Shown: piece after piece, positions 38,113-48,916 of the stretch
How positions within the stretch are numbered: the first letter of the stretch is position 1
Layout of the letters: the number at the start of each line of letters is the position of its first letter
Assembly (NCBI RefSeq): GCF_000715075.1
Contig: NC_134095.1
Location: 58,834,419-58,898,418 of the forward strand
Source: Nicotiana tabacum
Lineage: Eukaryota; Streptophyta; Magnoliopsida; Solanales; Solanaceae
Length of the DNA: 64,000 nucleotides
Reading direction: 5' to 3'
The notes under the pieces: generated by a model
The model's input: only the letters and a program-made list of their open reading frames with translations
Databases searched by the model: none
What the model was told of the DNA's origin: nothing
Position numbers and translations under genes: made by a program

Positions 38113-38817
38113 AAAACAAAAACTTAGGAACATATCCGCTATGTATAAATGTTGGCGATTTCAGTATGGAATTGAGTATCACCAATGAGAACACAGTTGC
38201 ATGTTTGTGATGTTACATTTTATATCAAATTCTGGTTGTATATAAATGTCCTACACTTTATCTATATTTTATCTACAAATAAACTACATGTCAGAGTAAA
38301 TATATATATCAGTATGGATTTTCACAATATCTACAAAATTTCTATATTTATTCTACAATAAAACTACATATCATTTGAAAATTTATATGAAAATACAGAA
38401 TTTCAATGTTTCTACAAATTATCTAGAAAATTTCTACAAATTGTTCATAACATAATTTATCTTTATTTTCATGCATGTTTGTCTGGAACACTAAAGTTAC
38501 TTGATATGCAAACATCTCCCGTTATAGAGGAATACAACTTATCTATAATTTTTTACAACTTTCATACATTATTTCCACCCAGTTAAATACAACTACAATA
38601 ACATAAAACATACATACAAATTTTATACTAATTTTATACAATATATTTTTTGTATATTTTATATCTGATTTATATATAGTAAAAATAAATTTCATAAAAC
38701 TAGTTATATATTATACAATTTATCTATAAATTATCTACAATTTTCGTACATTATTTCTACTAAGTTATATACAACTACAATATAATACCACTTAAATATA
38801 ATTTTTATACAATATTG

Positions 38818-39066
38818 TTCAACTTTCATACAATAGTTAAATGAATAAAAGAAAAATAAATAAACAACAAAATAAATTTTTTCTACAATTTTTCTACAAT
38901 TTCTGCAATATAATGTATGTCATGTCTTCTTCTTCTTCTTCTTCTTCTTCTTCTTCTTCTTCTTCTTCTTCTTCTTCTTCTTCTTCGAGTTTCAATCTGA
39001 AATTCAGCCAAAACCAAGTCTAATCTTCATCAAAACCCCTCAAAATTGAGATATAACTCCAAACCA
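38818..39066 (-). repeat. right arm of the internal inverted repeat, with (TTC)n expansion
   Basis: Reverse complement of the left arm. The only large difference is an array of about 21 TTC units (38924-38986) where the left arm has AAGAAGAAG. Confidence 0.88.
38924..38986 (+). repeat. (TTC)n microsatellite, about 21 units
   Basis: A pure TTC/TCT run within the right hairpin arm. GAA/TTC arrays of this kind can form triplex DNA. Confidence 0.95.
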
Positions 39067-39081
39067 TATTCCCAATTATTT

Positions 39082-39356
39082 GCATCAACACCCAATCCAA
39101 ACAAATAATGATTTTTGAAACCCCAAATTCGAATTTAAAGCTTCAAACCTTTTTAATGGCCGTCAATGGTGGAATTGCTGCTCTCTTTTCCTTCCTCTTA
39201 TATTACTGAAATTTGGGATTGAGAGATATAGAGAGACGCAGAGAGAATTCTCAATTCTTTGCAACAACATCCAATCTAAACAAATAATGTCTTTTGAAAA
39301 CTCAAATTAGAATTCAAAGCTTCAAAGCTTTTTAATGGTTGTTAATGGTGGAGGGG
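39082..39356 (+). repeat. imperfect direct duplication of about 100 bp, 176 bp apart
   Basis: Both copies contain CAATCNAAACAAATAATG and AAGCTTCAAA followed by TTTTTAATGG and a GTNAATGGTGGA segment. Copy one is at about 39082-39175, copy two at about 39258-39356, inside the MULE-like element. Confidence 0.7.
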
Positions 39357-39700
39357 TTACAGATTTTCGCTGGTTTTGAAGAGAAAATCGTGGGGATTTG
39401 GAGAGAGAAACTTGGGGGAGTGGGAATATACGGTTGAGTAAAATTAGGAGACTAATTAATACCATTAAAATCCTAAAATGGTACATAAATGGTAATTAGG
39501 TATATAGAAGGTAATTATATTAAAAGTTAAGCATAGAGGGTAATATAGTTTACTATATGGCATAGGAATATAAAAATTCCTAAAAAAATAATGGGTTAAC
39601 TTGGGCTCAACTCAAATTGACTCATGAGCTAAAATATTTGTAGCTCAATCCATTAATCTCTGGACGTGTTGGATGAGTTTGGGCTCAAATTGTAGAGAAT

Positions 39701-40131
39701 ATATCCCGTTGCTTTTGAGAGTACCAAATCCATAATCTCAATTTTCAGCGGCTTTATGGAGGAAAAAATAGTTGATGTATAGACATTTGAAATTAAGCAC
39801 CACCAAACATGAAGATTCATACCGGCGGTGCGCTTCTTCTCCGCTAGAGAAATCTTAATAATGATTAATTTTTTCCTCGACTGTCTTTTCTGTATTATTA
39901 ACCGAAAACAAAATGTAGCGGAATTGGAAGTTTTAGTACTATAAGAAGTTTAGTCAAGGTCAACACATTAATCGCAATTTTGCTTCATCAGCGTCTTCGA
40001 ACCTTTCTTCTCGACGGCCTTGTTCGATGCATTGGGGGTTTTCAATTATGTTGAGAGAGATTCAAGATTCCAAGCGAAAAAATAAAAAAATCGTTAACTC
40101 TGCCTGGAGGGTTTTCGATTGTATATAGGGA
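39701..40131. other. unassigned region
   Basis: No recognisable gene. A short frame (about 40028-40126) reads MHWGFSIMLREIQDSKRK and then ends; I cannot support it as coding. Confidence 0.45.
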
Positions 40132-40139
40132 CATTAAAC

Positions 40140-40810
40140 TAGAAGTGTGCATTCGAATTGGTTTATCGATTATTTGTTATCAGTTTATCGATTTCGATTT
40201 CGAAATTTTCTTATCGAGTTATCGGTTTCGATTTTGTCCTTTTCGATTATCGGTTTATCGATAAACCGATTAGATATACTAAAAAGACAAAAAAAAAATT
40301 ACTCTTATTCTATAATACCCTTTCCTTTACCCTAAATCTCTAACCCTATTATTTCCTTCTACCACATTTAACGAATGATCATATTTAAAGCTCAAAGGAA
40401 TGAAGTTCAAATCAATAGAAAACAGAATTAGTCATGACGATGTATTTTGTTTTGTTTTTTTATACCGTTGGAGTGTTGGTGGCATACATTTGATCTCTTA
40501 CTTTAGTTTTGTTGCATGTGCTTGTTGACACAATTTTTATGTTATAAACGGTGTTCGTCTTATTTTAGCTTCTTTTTGTCCATATTAGTTAGGCGTGTTT
40601 ATAGTGATATACTTTCCGTGGAATCCCGTAAATTTTCTTATTGGTATAATCGATAACTGAATCGATAAGCCCCAAAAATCGATAAATCGAAATCGAAAAA
40701 ATCGAAACCTTATTGAAACTATAACGATAAGCATATGTACAAATCGATAGTCGATAAGTAATTATCGATAAAGATCAAAATCGAATCGATAAATCGAATG
40801 CACACTCCTA
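40140..40810. mobile_element. non-autonomous hAT-type element, 671 bp
   Basis: The left end TAGAAGTGTGCATTCGAATT is mirrored at the right end (CGAATGCACACTCCTA). CATTAAAC (40132-40139) and GATTAAAC (40811-40818) give an 8 bp TSD with one mismatch, the hAT size. Both subterminal regions are filled with ATCGATAA / TTATCGAT motifs, the usual layout of transposase-binding sites. There is no coding capacity. Confidence 0.85.
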
Positions 40811-40968
40811 GATTAAACAATAATAAAACAAAAGAGAGAGGATCGTCAAAGAAGAAGCAAGAGATAAAGTTAAAGCCGTAATTAAGATGGTGTTTACCTT
40901 GAAAATGATAACTACAATTATATTTGATTTCGTTGTTCTAAAAATACGTGATTTATTTTAATATTAGT

Positions 40969-41728
40969 TGTCAAGCAATAAATGCTAGGTGTAAGTAAAG
41001 AAAACAACAAATGCAAACCAATAGGGTCACAAGGCTGGGCCTCGAGCTAGCTGGAGCAGGGCCTCGAGGTCTAGCAGGGCTAACAGCGATGAACGATTGA
41101 TGAAGAATTACTGATAATGAGGGCCTCAAAGATGGCCTTTTGCGGTTAATAATGAGCAATAAATGAAGAACAATAAATGAACAATAAAAAAATGAACAAT
41201 AAATGTGTAGAATAATAGTATAAGCAAAGAGCAGGGAAAGTTGTATTATATTCAATATGTTGTGTATTCAATAATTATCCGAAGTCCCTTACAAGATGAT
41301 AAGGGTCCCCTTTATATAGGAGGAAGGATCCTTACATAGTACATGACTAATAAATGACGAAGAAATGCTACTAGTACAGCTGTATAACGGCTCAGTACGG
41401 ATTTGTACTATTCTTGCAGACTCTGTTAGTCCTCATCGTGTGCCCTCGAGGGTTTCTCGCCTTTCCATAATGGACATCGACTTTCATACTACCTCGAGGT
41501 ACATCATGGTGAATCTTCGATGTAACCTGCCGAGGCGAGTGCTTTGAGGACGGACCTTGGACCGTGCTTCGATCCCACCGAGGTCGGGCTTGAGCTGCCA
41601 CGGAAACCTTAAATCGGTCTTCCCTGATTTTGGCCGTATACAGATAGCAACAAAAGCGTCTTTTGAGTTTTCTAATTGAATACATAAGATGTCCTCGAAG
41701 GGACACCAGATAAAAAAACTGAATACAC
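40969..41728 (-). repeat. LTR-like block, minus orientation
   Basis: On the minus strand it contains CCTCCTATATAAAGGGG (TATA at 41311-41320), then CTTGTAAGGG and a leader, and ends GCATTTATTGCTTGACA. Upstream of the TATA lie CTCGAGG-rich segments. This is the layout of a solo LTR, but the right boundary could not be fixed and no TSD was found. Confidence 0.45.
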
Positions 41729-41740
41729 AAGCGATGAGAA

Positions 41741-41919
41741 GTTTTATTGTGTGCCTCACACAACTAAAATTAGTTGTGTGAGGCTTATTTTTCTCTCGCA
41801 AATTTGTGGACACAAAATCTTACACTTCTGGGTTCATAAAATCTGGGTCCACAAAACTATGAGATAAAAATAATATCTCATATAACTAGTATCAGTTGTA
41901 TGAGACACAAAATAAAAAA
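41741..41919. mobile_element. small MITE with palindromic ends, about 180 bp
   Basis: The left end (TTTTATTGTGTGCCTCACAC) is mirrored at the right end (minus strand TTTTTATTTTGTGTCTCATA). Each end is itself a palindrome. At the left, GCCTCACACAACTAA and its exact reverse complement are separated by AA (41753-41784). At the right, a similar imperfect pair lies at about 41875-41906. The TSD was not resolved. Confidence 0.62.
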
Positions 41920-42084
41920 TTTCACAAGCAACTTATGAGCACTTTCTTAAGATGAATTAGAAATTTTAAAAAGGCCAAAAATGAGAAAAAAGATAGAGTC
42001 ATTCTTTTCAAAGAGAGGTGGCACCTCACTGGTCTATGTCCCTGCTGTATATGCATACATAGACAAGTCTCAAGTCCTTCTATG

Positions 42085-42257
42085 TACGACACGTCAGCAA
42101 CGTGTATTGGACAACATTATTTATTAGATATAAAAATTTTAATTTGACGACATTTATAGTCCTTTTCGTATACTAAGTTCTATTTATATCCTCCCCCTCC
42201 CGAGGGAAATAAAATAACACATTCTTCTTTCGTTGGTTGCGAACAACATTCAAAAAT
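42085..42257 (+). promoter_or_regulatory. possible host promoter and short leader
   Basis: In order: an ACGT-core element (GACACGTCAG, about 42089), AACGTGTATTGG with an inverted CCAAT box, a TATA-like CTATTTATATCC (about 42180), then a 45-75 bp leader to an ATG at 42258. The arrangement resembles a plant RNA polymerase II promoter. This is inference from motifs only. Confidence 0.35.
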
Positions 42258-42310
42258 ATGACTTGTAAAGAAGTGTTCCATGCTGGTACTCGCTATCTAG
42301 CAAAGCGATT
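42258..42310 (+). CDS. possible first exon of a host gene, 53 bases
   Basis: The ATG at 42258 opens MTCKEVFHAGTRYLAKR and then meets a consensus splice donor, GTAAGT, at 42311. Without splicing the frame would end at the TAA inside that donor. The product is not recognised. Any downstream exons would lie beyond two transposon insertions (42337-43424 and about 43465-52842), and none was found with confidence. The frame may equally be chance; the promoter-like sequence upstream is the main reason to list it. Confidence 0.25.
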
Positions 42311-42336
42311 GTAAGTCGGTCTCTTTATTGTTTCAA

Positions 42337-43424
42337 GGCCAAATACATAAGTGACCCTTAAACTTGACCTTTTTTTTTATTTAGACACTTAAACTAAATT
42401 TTGTTCCTATTGAACACTTGTACCATCTAAAATATGTGTCAATTAGACACACCTCCTGCGCGTATTATCAAACGCCTTTACATGGCAAACTAGACGAATT
42501 ATTTCGTGACACGTGAAATTTAAAGAAAACCTTTTTCTTTAACAATTTGTTTTTAATTCCCGCCCCAGCCTCACCCCTTCTTCTTGCCACCACTCACGTC
42601 CCCCATTTTTTCACCTCATGCTCTTCTTCTTTTCTCCCCATTCCCTATTCTTCTTCTTTTTCAGTTGGACCCATGAAATGGATTAAATGTTCAACCATAT
42701 TCTTGTTGCCTACAAATTTTACTATTTATGCAATAGTTTCGATTTCGCATGACAGAATTAAAGTTTGAATTTACCATTTGGAGGGCATTTAACATATGGG
42801 TATTATACATATATGGGCATTAAAGATATATTTCTCACACAATTTATTTTAAAAGTTTGCTTACGCGTGAATTTACCATTTGGGCCTTAATTGACTATTG
42901 TGGTGGCAAATTGGCAATACTTACCCAAGAGATTTGGATTAGAGGAAGGTTTAGAAAAGTTATTAATGAATGTAAATTGTACTCTTATGTTTGTGATATA
43001 TGGCTCATTACTAGTGGCCTTGATACTACTCAACTAATTTTTGATGTCCTTTGTTCTAAAAGTTTTGATAACAAGCTTTTTAAGTTGCTGCAAAAAAAAA
43101 TCATTCCCTGTTTGTGTTCTTGACAAAATCAAGTCTTTGAAGAATATAGTGGATTATTTCAGTTGAATAACATGGTAGATTAATTACGGAAGGTAAAGGA
43201 TGGTAGGGAGAGAGAATGAGTAAGTAAGAGAAAGAAAGATTGGTAAGAAAAAGAGGGCATCACGCGCTCATACACAGCATAGCGCACACACCTTGACATG
43301 TTAGCAATGTGTGTCTAATAGATACACTTGGACTTGAGTTAAAGTGTTCAATAGGAACAAAGTTTAGTTCAAATGTCTAAATGAAAAAAGGGCCAAGTTT
43401 AAGGGTCCGTTTATGTATTTGACC
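42337..43424. mobile_element. MULE-like non-autonomous element, 1088 bp
   Basis: The left end GGCCAAATACATAAGTGACC is mirrored at the right end (minus strand GGTCAAATACATAAACGGAC); the inverted repeats extend about 85 bp with high similarity through GTTCCTATTGAACACT. TTGTTTCAA (42328-42336) and TTGTTTTAA (43425-43433) form a 9 bp TSD with one mismatch, the Mutator size. The interior holds a frame of unknown origin (42857-43123). Confidence 0.83.
42857..43123 (+). pseudogene. unrecognised frame inside the MULE-like element
   Basis: About 88 codons, with FTIWALIDYCGGKLAILTQE and YSYVCDIWLITSGLDTTQLI as typical stretches. The composition is protein-like (Trp, Cys and Gly present, no low complexity), but I cannot assign a family. 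A captured host exon is possible; coding status is unproven. Confidence 0.3.
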
Positions 43425-43464
43425 TTGTTTTAAGGATATTGGATATCCTCATGCGGTGATGATT

Positions 43465-43672
43465 AAAAAACCGAAAACGGGTCTGATATATCCTTTTAAT
43501 ATGTTAAATTATTTAAAATTATCCCCCTTTATACTATTGGGTCATAAAAGTCCATGTCGTCCAACTATCCTAACAAATCTGCCCTTACTTAGACGGAGGT
43601 GCCACGTGGCATCCATCCTTGCCTCTTTTAAATATGGGCACATAAGAGACGACCCGCTTCATGAAACCCACC
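43465..43672 (+). repeat. left terminal inverted repeat of the MULE
   Basis: Mirrors 52605-52842 with roughly 85 percent identity by eye; GGGTCTGATATATCC and TAGACGGAGGTGCCACGTG are invariant blocks. The nested LTR inserted at its inner edge, CCACC being the duplicated target. Confidence 0.87.
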
Positions 43673-45603
43673 TGTTGATACCCAATTTTTCCTTATATAT
43701 TTTTAATACATATATATACTTTCAAAATAGCACATATGCAGTTATAATCATGCATTTTATAATTTTATATAATTTTTTTATAATTTTTAAAAAGCTCCAA
43801 ATTGATTTATTTCTTCCATTTTTATTTATAAAACTTCCAATAATTATCCTTCAAACTATTTTTGTGGTGATTTACTCATCTAAATTCTTTATTTATAATT
43901 GTTTAAATATTTTAGTGCATTTTTATAATTGCATTTACATTTTTTAGGCTAAATTGGATATCTTTGCAATAATAGCCCTACTAATGCATAATTACATTAT
44001 TAGTGCGTAAAATGATATTTTATATTTTAAAAATATTAAAAAATTATTTTAAATCATTTTAGTACACGAAAATAGTTTTTTAGAAATCATTTATTATTTT
44101 TATAAATTATATAGTATTAAAAGTGGCTATTTAAAATCTAGCCTATTTTTATTCTAATTTCAGCCTTAATTCTAACCCAATACCCAACCCAACTTTTAAA
44201 CCTAAACCTACCCAGGCCCAAATACCCATCTACCCAACCCAATACCCAGCCAAATCCTGGTCGTTGATCATTTTTTATCAACGGTCCAGGTTCCCCCTTT
44301 CCATAATTAAACTAACCTATACCCCAAAACCCTAATTATTTTACCACCCTTCCCCCGCCGTCACCCAATCCTCTCTGCTCTCAAACGCTCTCAACCTAAC
44401 CCTAATCCAGTCCCACTGACCTTCATCTATGGCTCTCTCTGATGGTTTCTCACCACCTCTCGGGCCTCCAATGGCCTCTCTCATGTTATTCTTGCCATCT
44501 CCAGGGCCCTCAAGGGACCAGGGCTAGTGACTTGCATCTATGGCTCCTCCCTCGCCTGTTTCAGGTCATTCCAATGTGATTCCGAGTAAGATCGTCCTAT
44601 ATTGACTACGATCTATAGGTTTCTCAGTATGTTTCTTCATCTCTGTGTCGTTCTCTTCGAAATCCTAATTTTTTTTTTCAATACCTCTTAGATCTGTACA
44701 GATCTAAGGTGATTTGGGTTTGTTTTATGTGAGTTTTACAACAACATTAAGATTCTTTACAAGAATCGTATGATTTTCAAGTGATTTTCATCTTTTCCTA
44801 AAACTAGGGTTTCCGGAATTTTTTTTTAGAAATTGTTTGATGATTTTTTGTGTTTAATCTTCTGCTTCTCATATATTTTGACTGATTTTATGAGTCTCCT
44901 ACAACCTTAACTCGCTTGTACCAAAAGCCCTAATTTTTGAGGTTCTTCGTTTGGTTTCTGAGTATTAGTACATTTGATTGTGTTCTTGCTTTGGGTTCTT
45001 GTGATTTCTCATGATTTTCTTGTCCTAATATGATTCTATTGAATTTCTTAGTTTGACCTTTCACTAATTCTATGTGCTTGTGTTCGTCTTGACTATTCAT
45101 ATCAAGACCTGTATCTTTCTCATTAAATCAATGTTGTTTAACTTTTTGTTTTGTTAAAGTTATATGTCGATTCCTGACTATTCATGTTTCACCTTATTTT
45201 ATATGCTAAACATGCTGACTCTTTCATGACTTTCTTTTTGATTGAATCCTTGAATATTCTGAACTCCTTATTTCTTGGTTTGATTTGAACAATTTCCCTT
45301 AAACTTTCGATTCTTACCTTCCTACTCGATTTGATTAAATTGCTTGCCTTAATTATTTTTCCTTGCCTTGTTTGTATTTAGCCAATTCTTATTGATTTGT
45401 TTCCTTAATTAAAACTTCTGTTCATTTACCCCTAATTACCTATTCTATACCTAAACCTTACTTGATTCTTTTCCTTAAATACTTAGCATGCTTTACCGTT
45501 GATTCAATTGTCCCTTGATTAATGGAAAGACTTGCTGATTTATATGTGACTTCCCTGATTTATTACTTAATTGATATCTTACCTTATTTGTCAACCTTTT
45601 GAT

Positions 45604-45617
45604 TACTATATAAACCT
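45604..45617 (+). promoter_or_regulatory. TATA-like box in the second Ogre-like LTR
   Basis: TACTATATAAACCTCC followed 50-80 bp later by CT-rich sequence. This is the likely U3/R boundary region of the LTR. Confidence 0.45.
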
Positions 45618-46737
45618 CCTCTTATTTTAAGTTCTGGACAACGAACATTAGTTCAAAAATTACTACTCCTTACACTCTAAAGTTCTCTTTCTCTGCTGCT
45701 ACTTGTGATACTCACTGATCTAGCCGACTGAAAGCCAAGGCTAGATATTAGAACTTTATTTGCTTTATATTTTGCACCCTTTCTTCAGCTGGTATGTCTC
45801 TAATTAAGTTTTGAGATCCAAACTCTATGTGTTTCATTCCTGTACTAGTTCATCAGTTATGATTTCAACTTGTATTCCTGTTTATTTCTTTGCTCAACAT
45901 GTCTAAACTTTGTCCTGTTCAATGCATGTTTTACACTCTGCACTCTTTCCTGCTTACTTCTTCATCTAGCACGTCCAAACTGTATGTTTAATCATGTTTA
46001 AGACATGCCAACTATTATCTATGTCCTAACTATTTACCGAGTCTCTAAGACCCTAAGTGTTGCATGCAGTTTGTGACTATATGTCTCCTCTATCCTTATC
46101 CATGTACCCTAATGTGATTCTTATGTGCCAAATCCTTTATCCTCATGTGAAGATCTGTTTGTTAAGTGTTCTTTTCTGAATCTGAATGTCTCTTCTGACC
46201 AATTGATTGTCTGTTGCTTGGTACTCTTCTCAAACTGTCTTTTACCACTAAGTTATTTCCTGTTTCTAAAAAACTTTTCCACTTTTGAAGTCATCTATGT
46301 ACTATTTTCAAAACAAAACTATGTCAAGCACTCTCATTTTACTCTTAGGATATTAGGTTCTGCCCCTCTGATATGTGTACTGCTTTGAGACCTTTGAGAT
46401 CTCTCTGAACTCTGGCATGTCAGAGCTGGCCTTTCCACACTGCACCTAAATCAGTTATTGTTTGAGAAAAGTTTAGGTGAGAGCACTGCCCAGGATCCTT
46501 GAGGTCCTTTGGGAACTCTGACACACCTAGACATGATACTGTCTATGGAACTTTGGCACTTGAGGCTATTAGAGGCTTGGAAGTCATTTGAGCCTACTGC
46601 AAGCTCCCTATAGATTAACTTTTGTTCATTTATGTTTTTTAATTCATTGGTCTGTAATAATTATCGTAAACAACATTAGGATTATTAGTGAAAAGGGGTG
46701 AGTAGCTACATTTCTATTGGGTAAATCGGGTAGATGC

Positions 46738-47400
46738 CATGCCTATAGGATTGTGTTAATGCATTTGTTATATTTTCTTTACTTGTACAATATTAGAAAT
46801 CATGCCTATAGGATCTAAATGGCTTTAATAATAGAAATCACGCCTATAGGGTTAAAATTAGCCTTATAATTAGATATCATGCCTATAGAGTGTAAAATAA
46901 TTGAAGTTCAATGTTTGTTACAGCATGTATTCACGTTCGTTTTCTTAGATAGCATGCCTATAAGTTCAAGAGTCAATTGTAATAACTATATATCATGCCT
47001 ATAGAATTTAAAATCAGTTTAGTTAAACAAATCAGTCTAATTCATGTTTGAATTGGTTTAATTAACTGTCCGTTTCTTTAAATGAGTTTTCAAACACTGC
47101 CTTAATTAATGCCGCTAGAAAATATGTCTATAGGATCTCAAGTTGTCCGCTTAAAAATTGATCATTGTTTTACTGCATTCCTAATAGATATCATGCTCTT
47201 AGGACACTATTGTTATGCGTTTAGGCAAGCCTCTAGGGCAATTCAAATTCTGTAACTATAAAACTGTGCTTTGTTATTTAAAACTGTTCAGATTTTTAAT
47301 ATGTCTAAATCAGTAGGCAAGCTAAACAGGTTTTTGACACTTTGTCCTAATTCAATATTGTATAATCCCTGCTCACCTAGATATCATGTTCTAGGATTTT
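46738..47400 (+). repeat. interspersed CATGCCTATAGG motif array in the LTR
   Basis: About nine copies of a motif near AGATATCATGCCTATAGG lie at about 46738, 46801, 46839, 46878, 46953, 46994, 47124, 47190 and 47380. Several spacings are near 38-41 bp or twice that. The sequence between copies is not obviously repeated. Confidence 0.75.
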
Positions 47401-48225
47401 CTCTTAAATATCTGACTGTTGTTTGAAGACGTGCATTTACTTGTTATATTTGTAGAGGTGACTGTGAGCCTGTAATTTGTTCTCTTTAAATGTAGTCCTA
47501 ATTGTTCTTGATTGACGCCTAGACTTTTATCCTTTAGAACCTTAGGATAGTCTAGAACTGTCCAAAAGTAGAGGTCCTAAAATACCCCCAGAGTCGTGAA
47601 GAAGGGATGGGTAGTGCATGCATAGGACATTTTCAAGGTTGCTAGAATGCTTTAGGCTATGACCAAGGGGAGGGAATTGGGTAGTAAGGATATTATGACT
47701 ACGTGCTAATGTCACGTCTAGCCCCTCATTGAGGAGTGTTTATCGGGCATTGTGTGGGGTGATCTTGTAGGCTAACCAACCTAGGACCCCTCTTTCCCAA
47801 TTCCTGATGCGTAAACTTTACTTTTCTATATGTATGCAACTTGTTCGAGTCTTTTCCTTTTTTTATCTCATTACTTGAGTCATACAATGTCCAAAACATA
47901 TCTTTATTTGCAAGTATGTATTTAAACTATTTATTTATTAAAAGGACTAATTCATAAGTATAAGTTCGGTCGGGACCAACCGTTGTGGATTGTGAGGGGT
48001 GCCTAACACCTTCCTCTCAAGGTTATTTCGAGCTCTTGCCCTAAATCTCTGGTAATGCAAACTAGTCTAAGAGTTAATCGCTCTAGGTGCTCTAACGCAC
48101 CATTACCCATTAGGTGGCGACTCTTCAAAAATCCAAATTCCCAAAAGGAAATGAGTTATTACCTCCCATGAATGTCGAAACCCGGTCTTCTATCTCTCCG
48201 TGGAGGGAAAAGGGGGGGCTCAACA

Positions 48226-48916
48226 CCACCAACCCATAACCCGTGACCCGTCATTTATAAACCAAATAATACCCATTTTGTCCATTTCATTTTTCTCGTT
48301 TCATTTTCTTCTCTCACTAACTATCTAGAACATGAAAATACTCTCACAACTTTGTTGATAGCTGATTTGAAGTGGAGAAATTCCATAAAGGTAATACCTT
48401 CCTCTATGAAAATGATTCGTCTTTGCTATATTATTCATGTTAGTATTGCAATTTTTTAGTTTTCTTTTCGTATTTTAGGGTTTTTATGCTAGGGTTTCAA
48501 TTTTTTAGATTACATTTACATCTAACTAAAGTTTTTGAAGTTTCATTGATATATCCTTATTTCTTGTCAGTTTCTAGTGTTTGCATGCATGGTACGCCTT
48601 TATTCTTTATTTATTGCTGGGGTTTTGTGGGATTAAGTCCTGACTCTTTGTTTTGTGGGGTTATTTGGGGTTTGTTTGTTTGTCCTTTTCCGTAAAGTAT
48701 ATTTACTGAAGATTCTAAGCTTTTCCTTTGTTTATTAACAACGATGGTCCCCAATTGTGTGGCCATTTGATTAAAGTATTCGGGTATGTTGGATTCTTCC
48801 TTGGGGGGGACCTCTTGTCATAAAAAATTATTCTTTTTGGCATTAATTATTCATTCCCACTACTGACTTTTACATTAATTATATTTTTTTCTATTGTGTT
48901 TTATAGGTTGTTGGAG
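48226..48916 (+). other. MULE 5' region with probable leader intron
   Basis: A donor-like AAAG/GTAATA at about 48390 and an acceptor-like TTGTGTTTTATAG ending at 48906 would remove about 515 bp from the transposase leader. This places the ATG 10 bases into the next exon. Short frames inside are not coding-like. Confidence 0.45.

Larger units (their letters stand above)
37595..39580. mobile_element. MULE-like element with long terminal inverted repeats
   Basis: The left end GAAAATTTTCGTTCTTATAC then CATATAGGAAGCTATATTAC is mirrored at the right end (on the minus strand GGAATTTTTATATTCCTATG then CCATATAGTAAACTATATTA). Flanks TAAAAAATA (37586-37594) and TAAAAAAATA (39581-39590) form a 9-10 bp A-rich TSD. 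The interior has a 200 bp hairpin arm pair and no transposase. The long TIR and 9-bp-class TSD suggest Mutator-like; the low complexity of the TSD limits certainty. Confidence 0.6.
36829..39692. mobile_element. hAT-like repeat (GGGGTGGCAAATGGG type), host of a MULE-like insertion
   Basis: The left end TAGGGGTGGCAAATGGG is a common hAT-like terminus in plants. GAGAGAAT precedes it and TAGAGAAT (39693-39700) follows the right end, an 8 bp TSD with one mismatch. Right-end sequence (GGGCTCAACTCAAATTGACT) mirrors left-end sequence only loosely, and the final CCACCCC appears to be lost. The interior holds a minisatellite and the element at 37595-39580. Confidence 0.5.
43673..48225 (+). repeat. Ogre-like (Tat lineage) solo LTR inside the MULE
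   Basis: 4553 bp, starting TGTTGATACCCAATTTTTCC and ending AGGGGGGGCTCAACA. CCACC is found at 43668-43672 and at 48226-48230, an exact TSD. Near the 3' end it shares TGCCTAACACCTTC and a GTGGCGACTCTTC box with the other Ogre-like LTR in this window, in the same order. A TATA-like CTATATAAAC lies at about 45606-45615. There is no interior sequence, so it is a solo LTR. Confidence 0.88.

Noticed and set aside
38841..39023. Poly-Ser protein frame
   Set aside because: It is a translation of the TTC microsatellite only.
43456..43947. 163-codon plus-strand frame
   Set aside because: It crosses from the MULE inverted repeat into the nested LTR, so it is a chance fusion across an insertion boundary.
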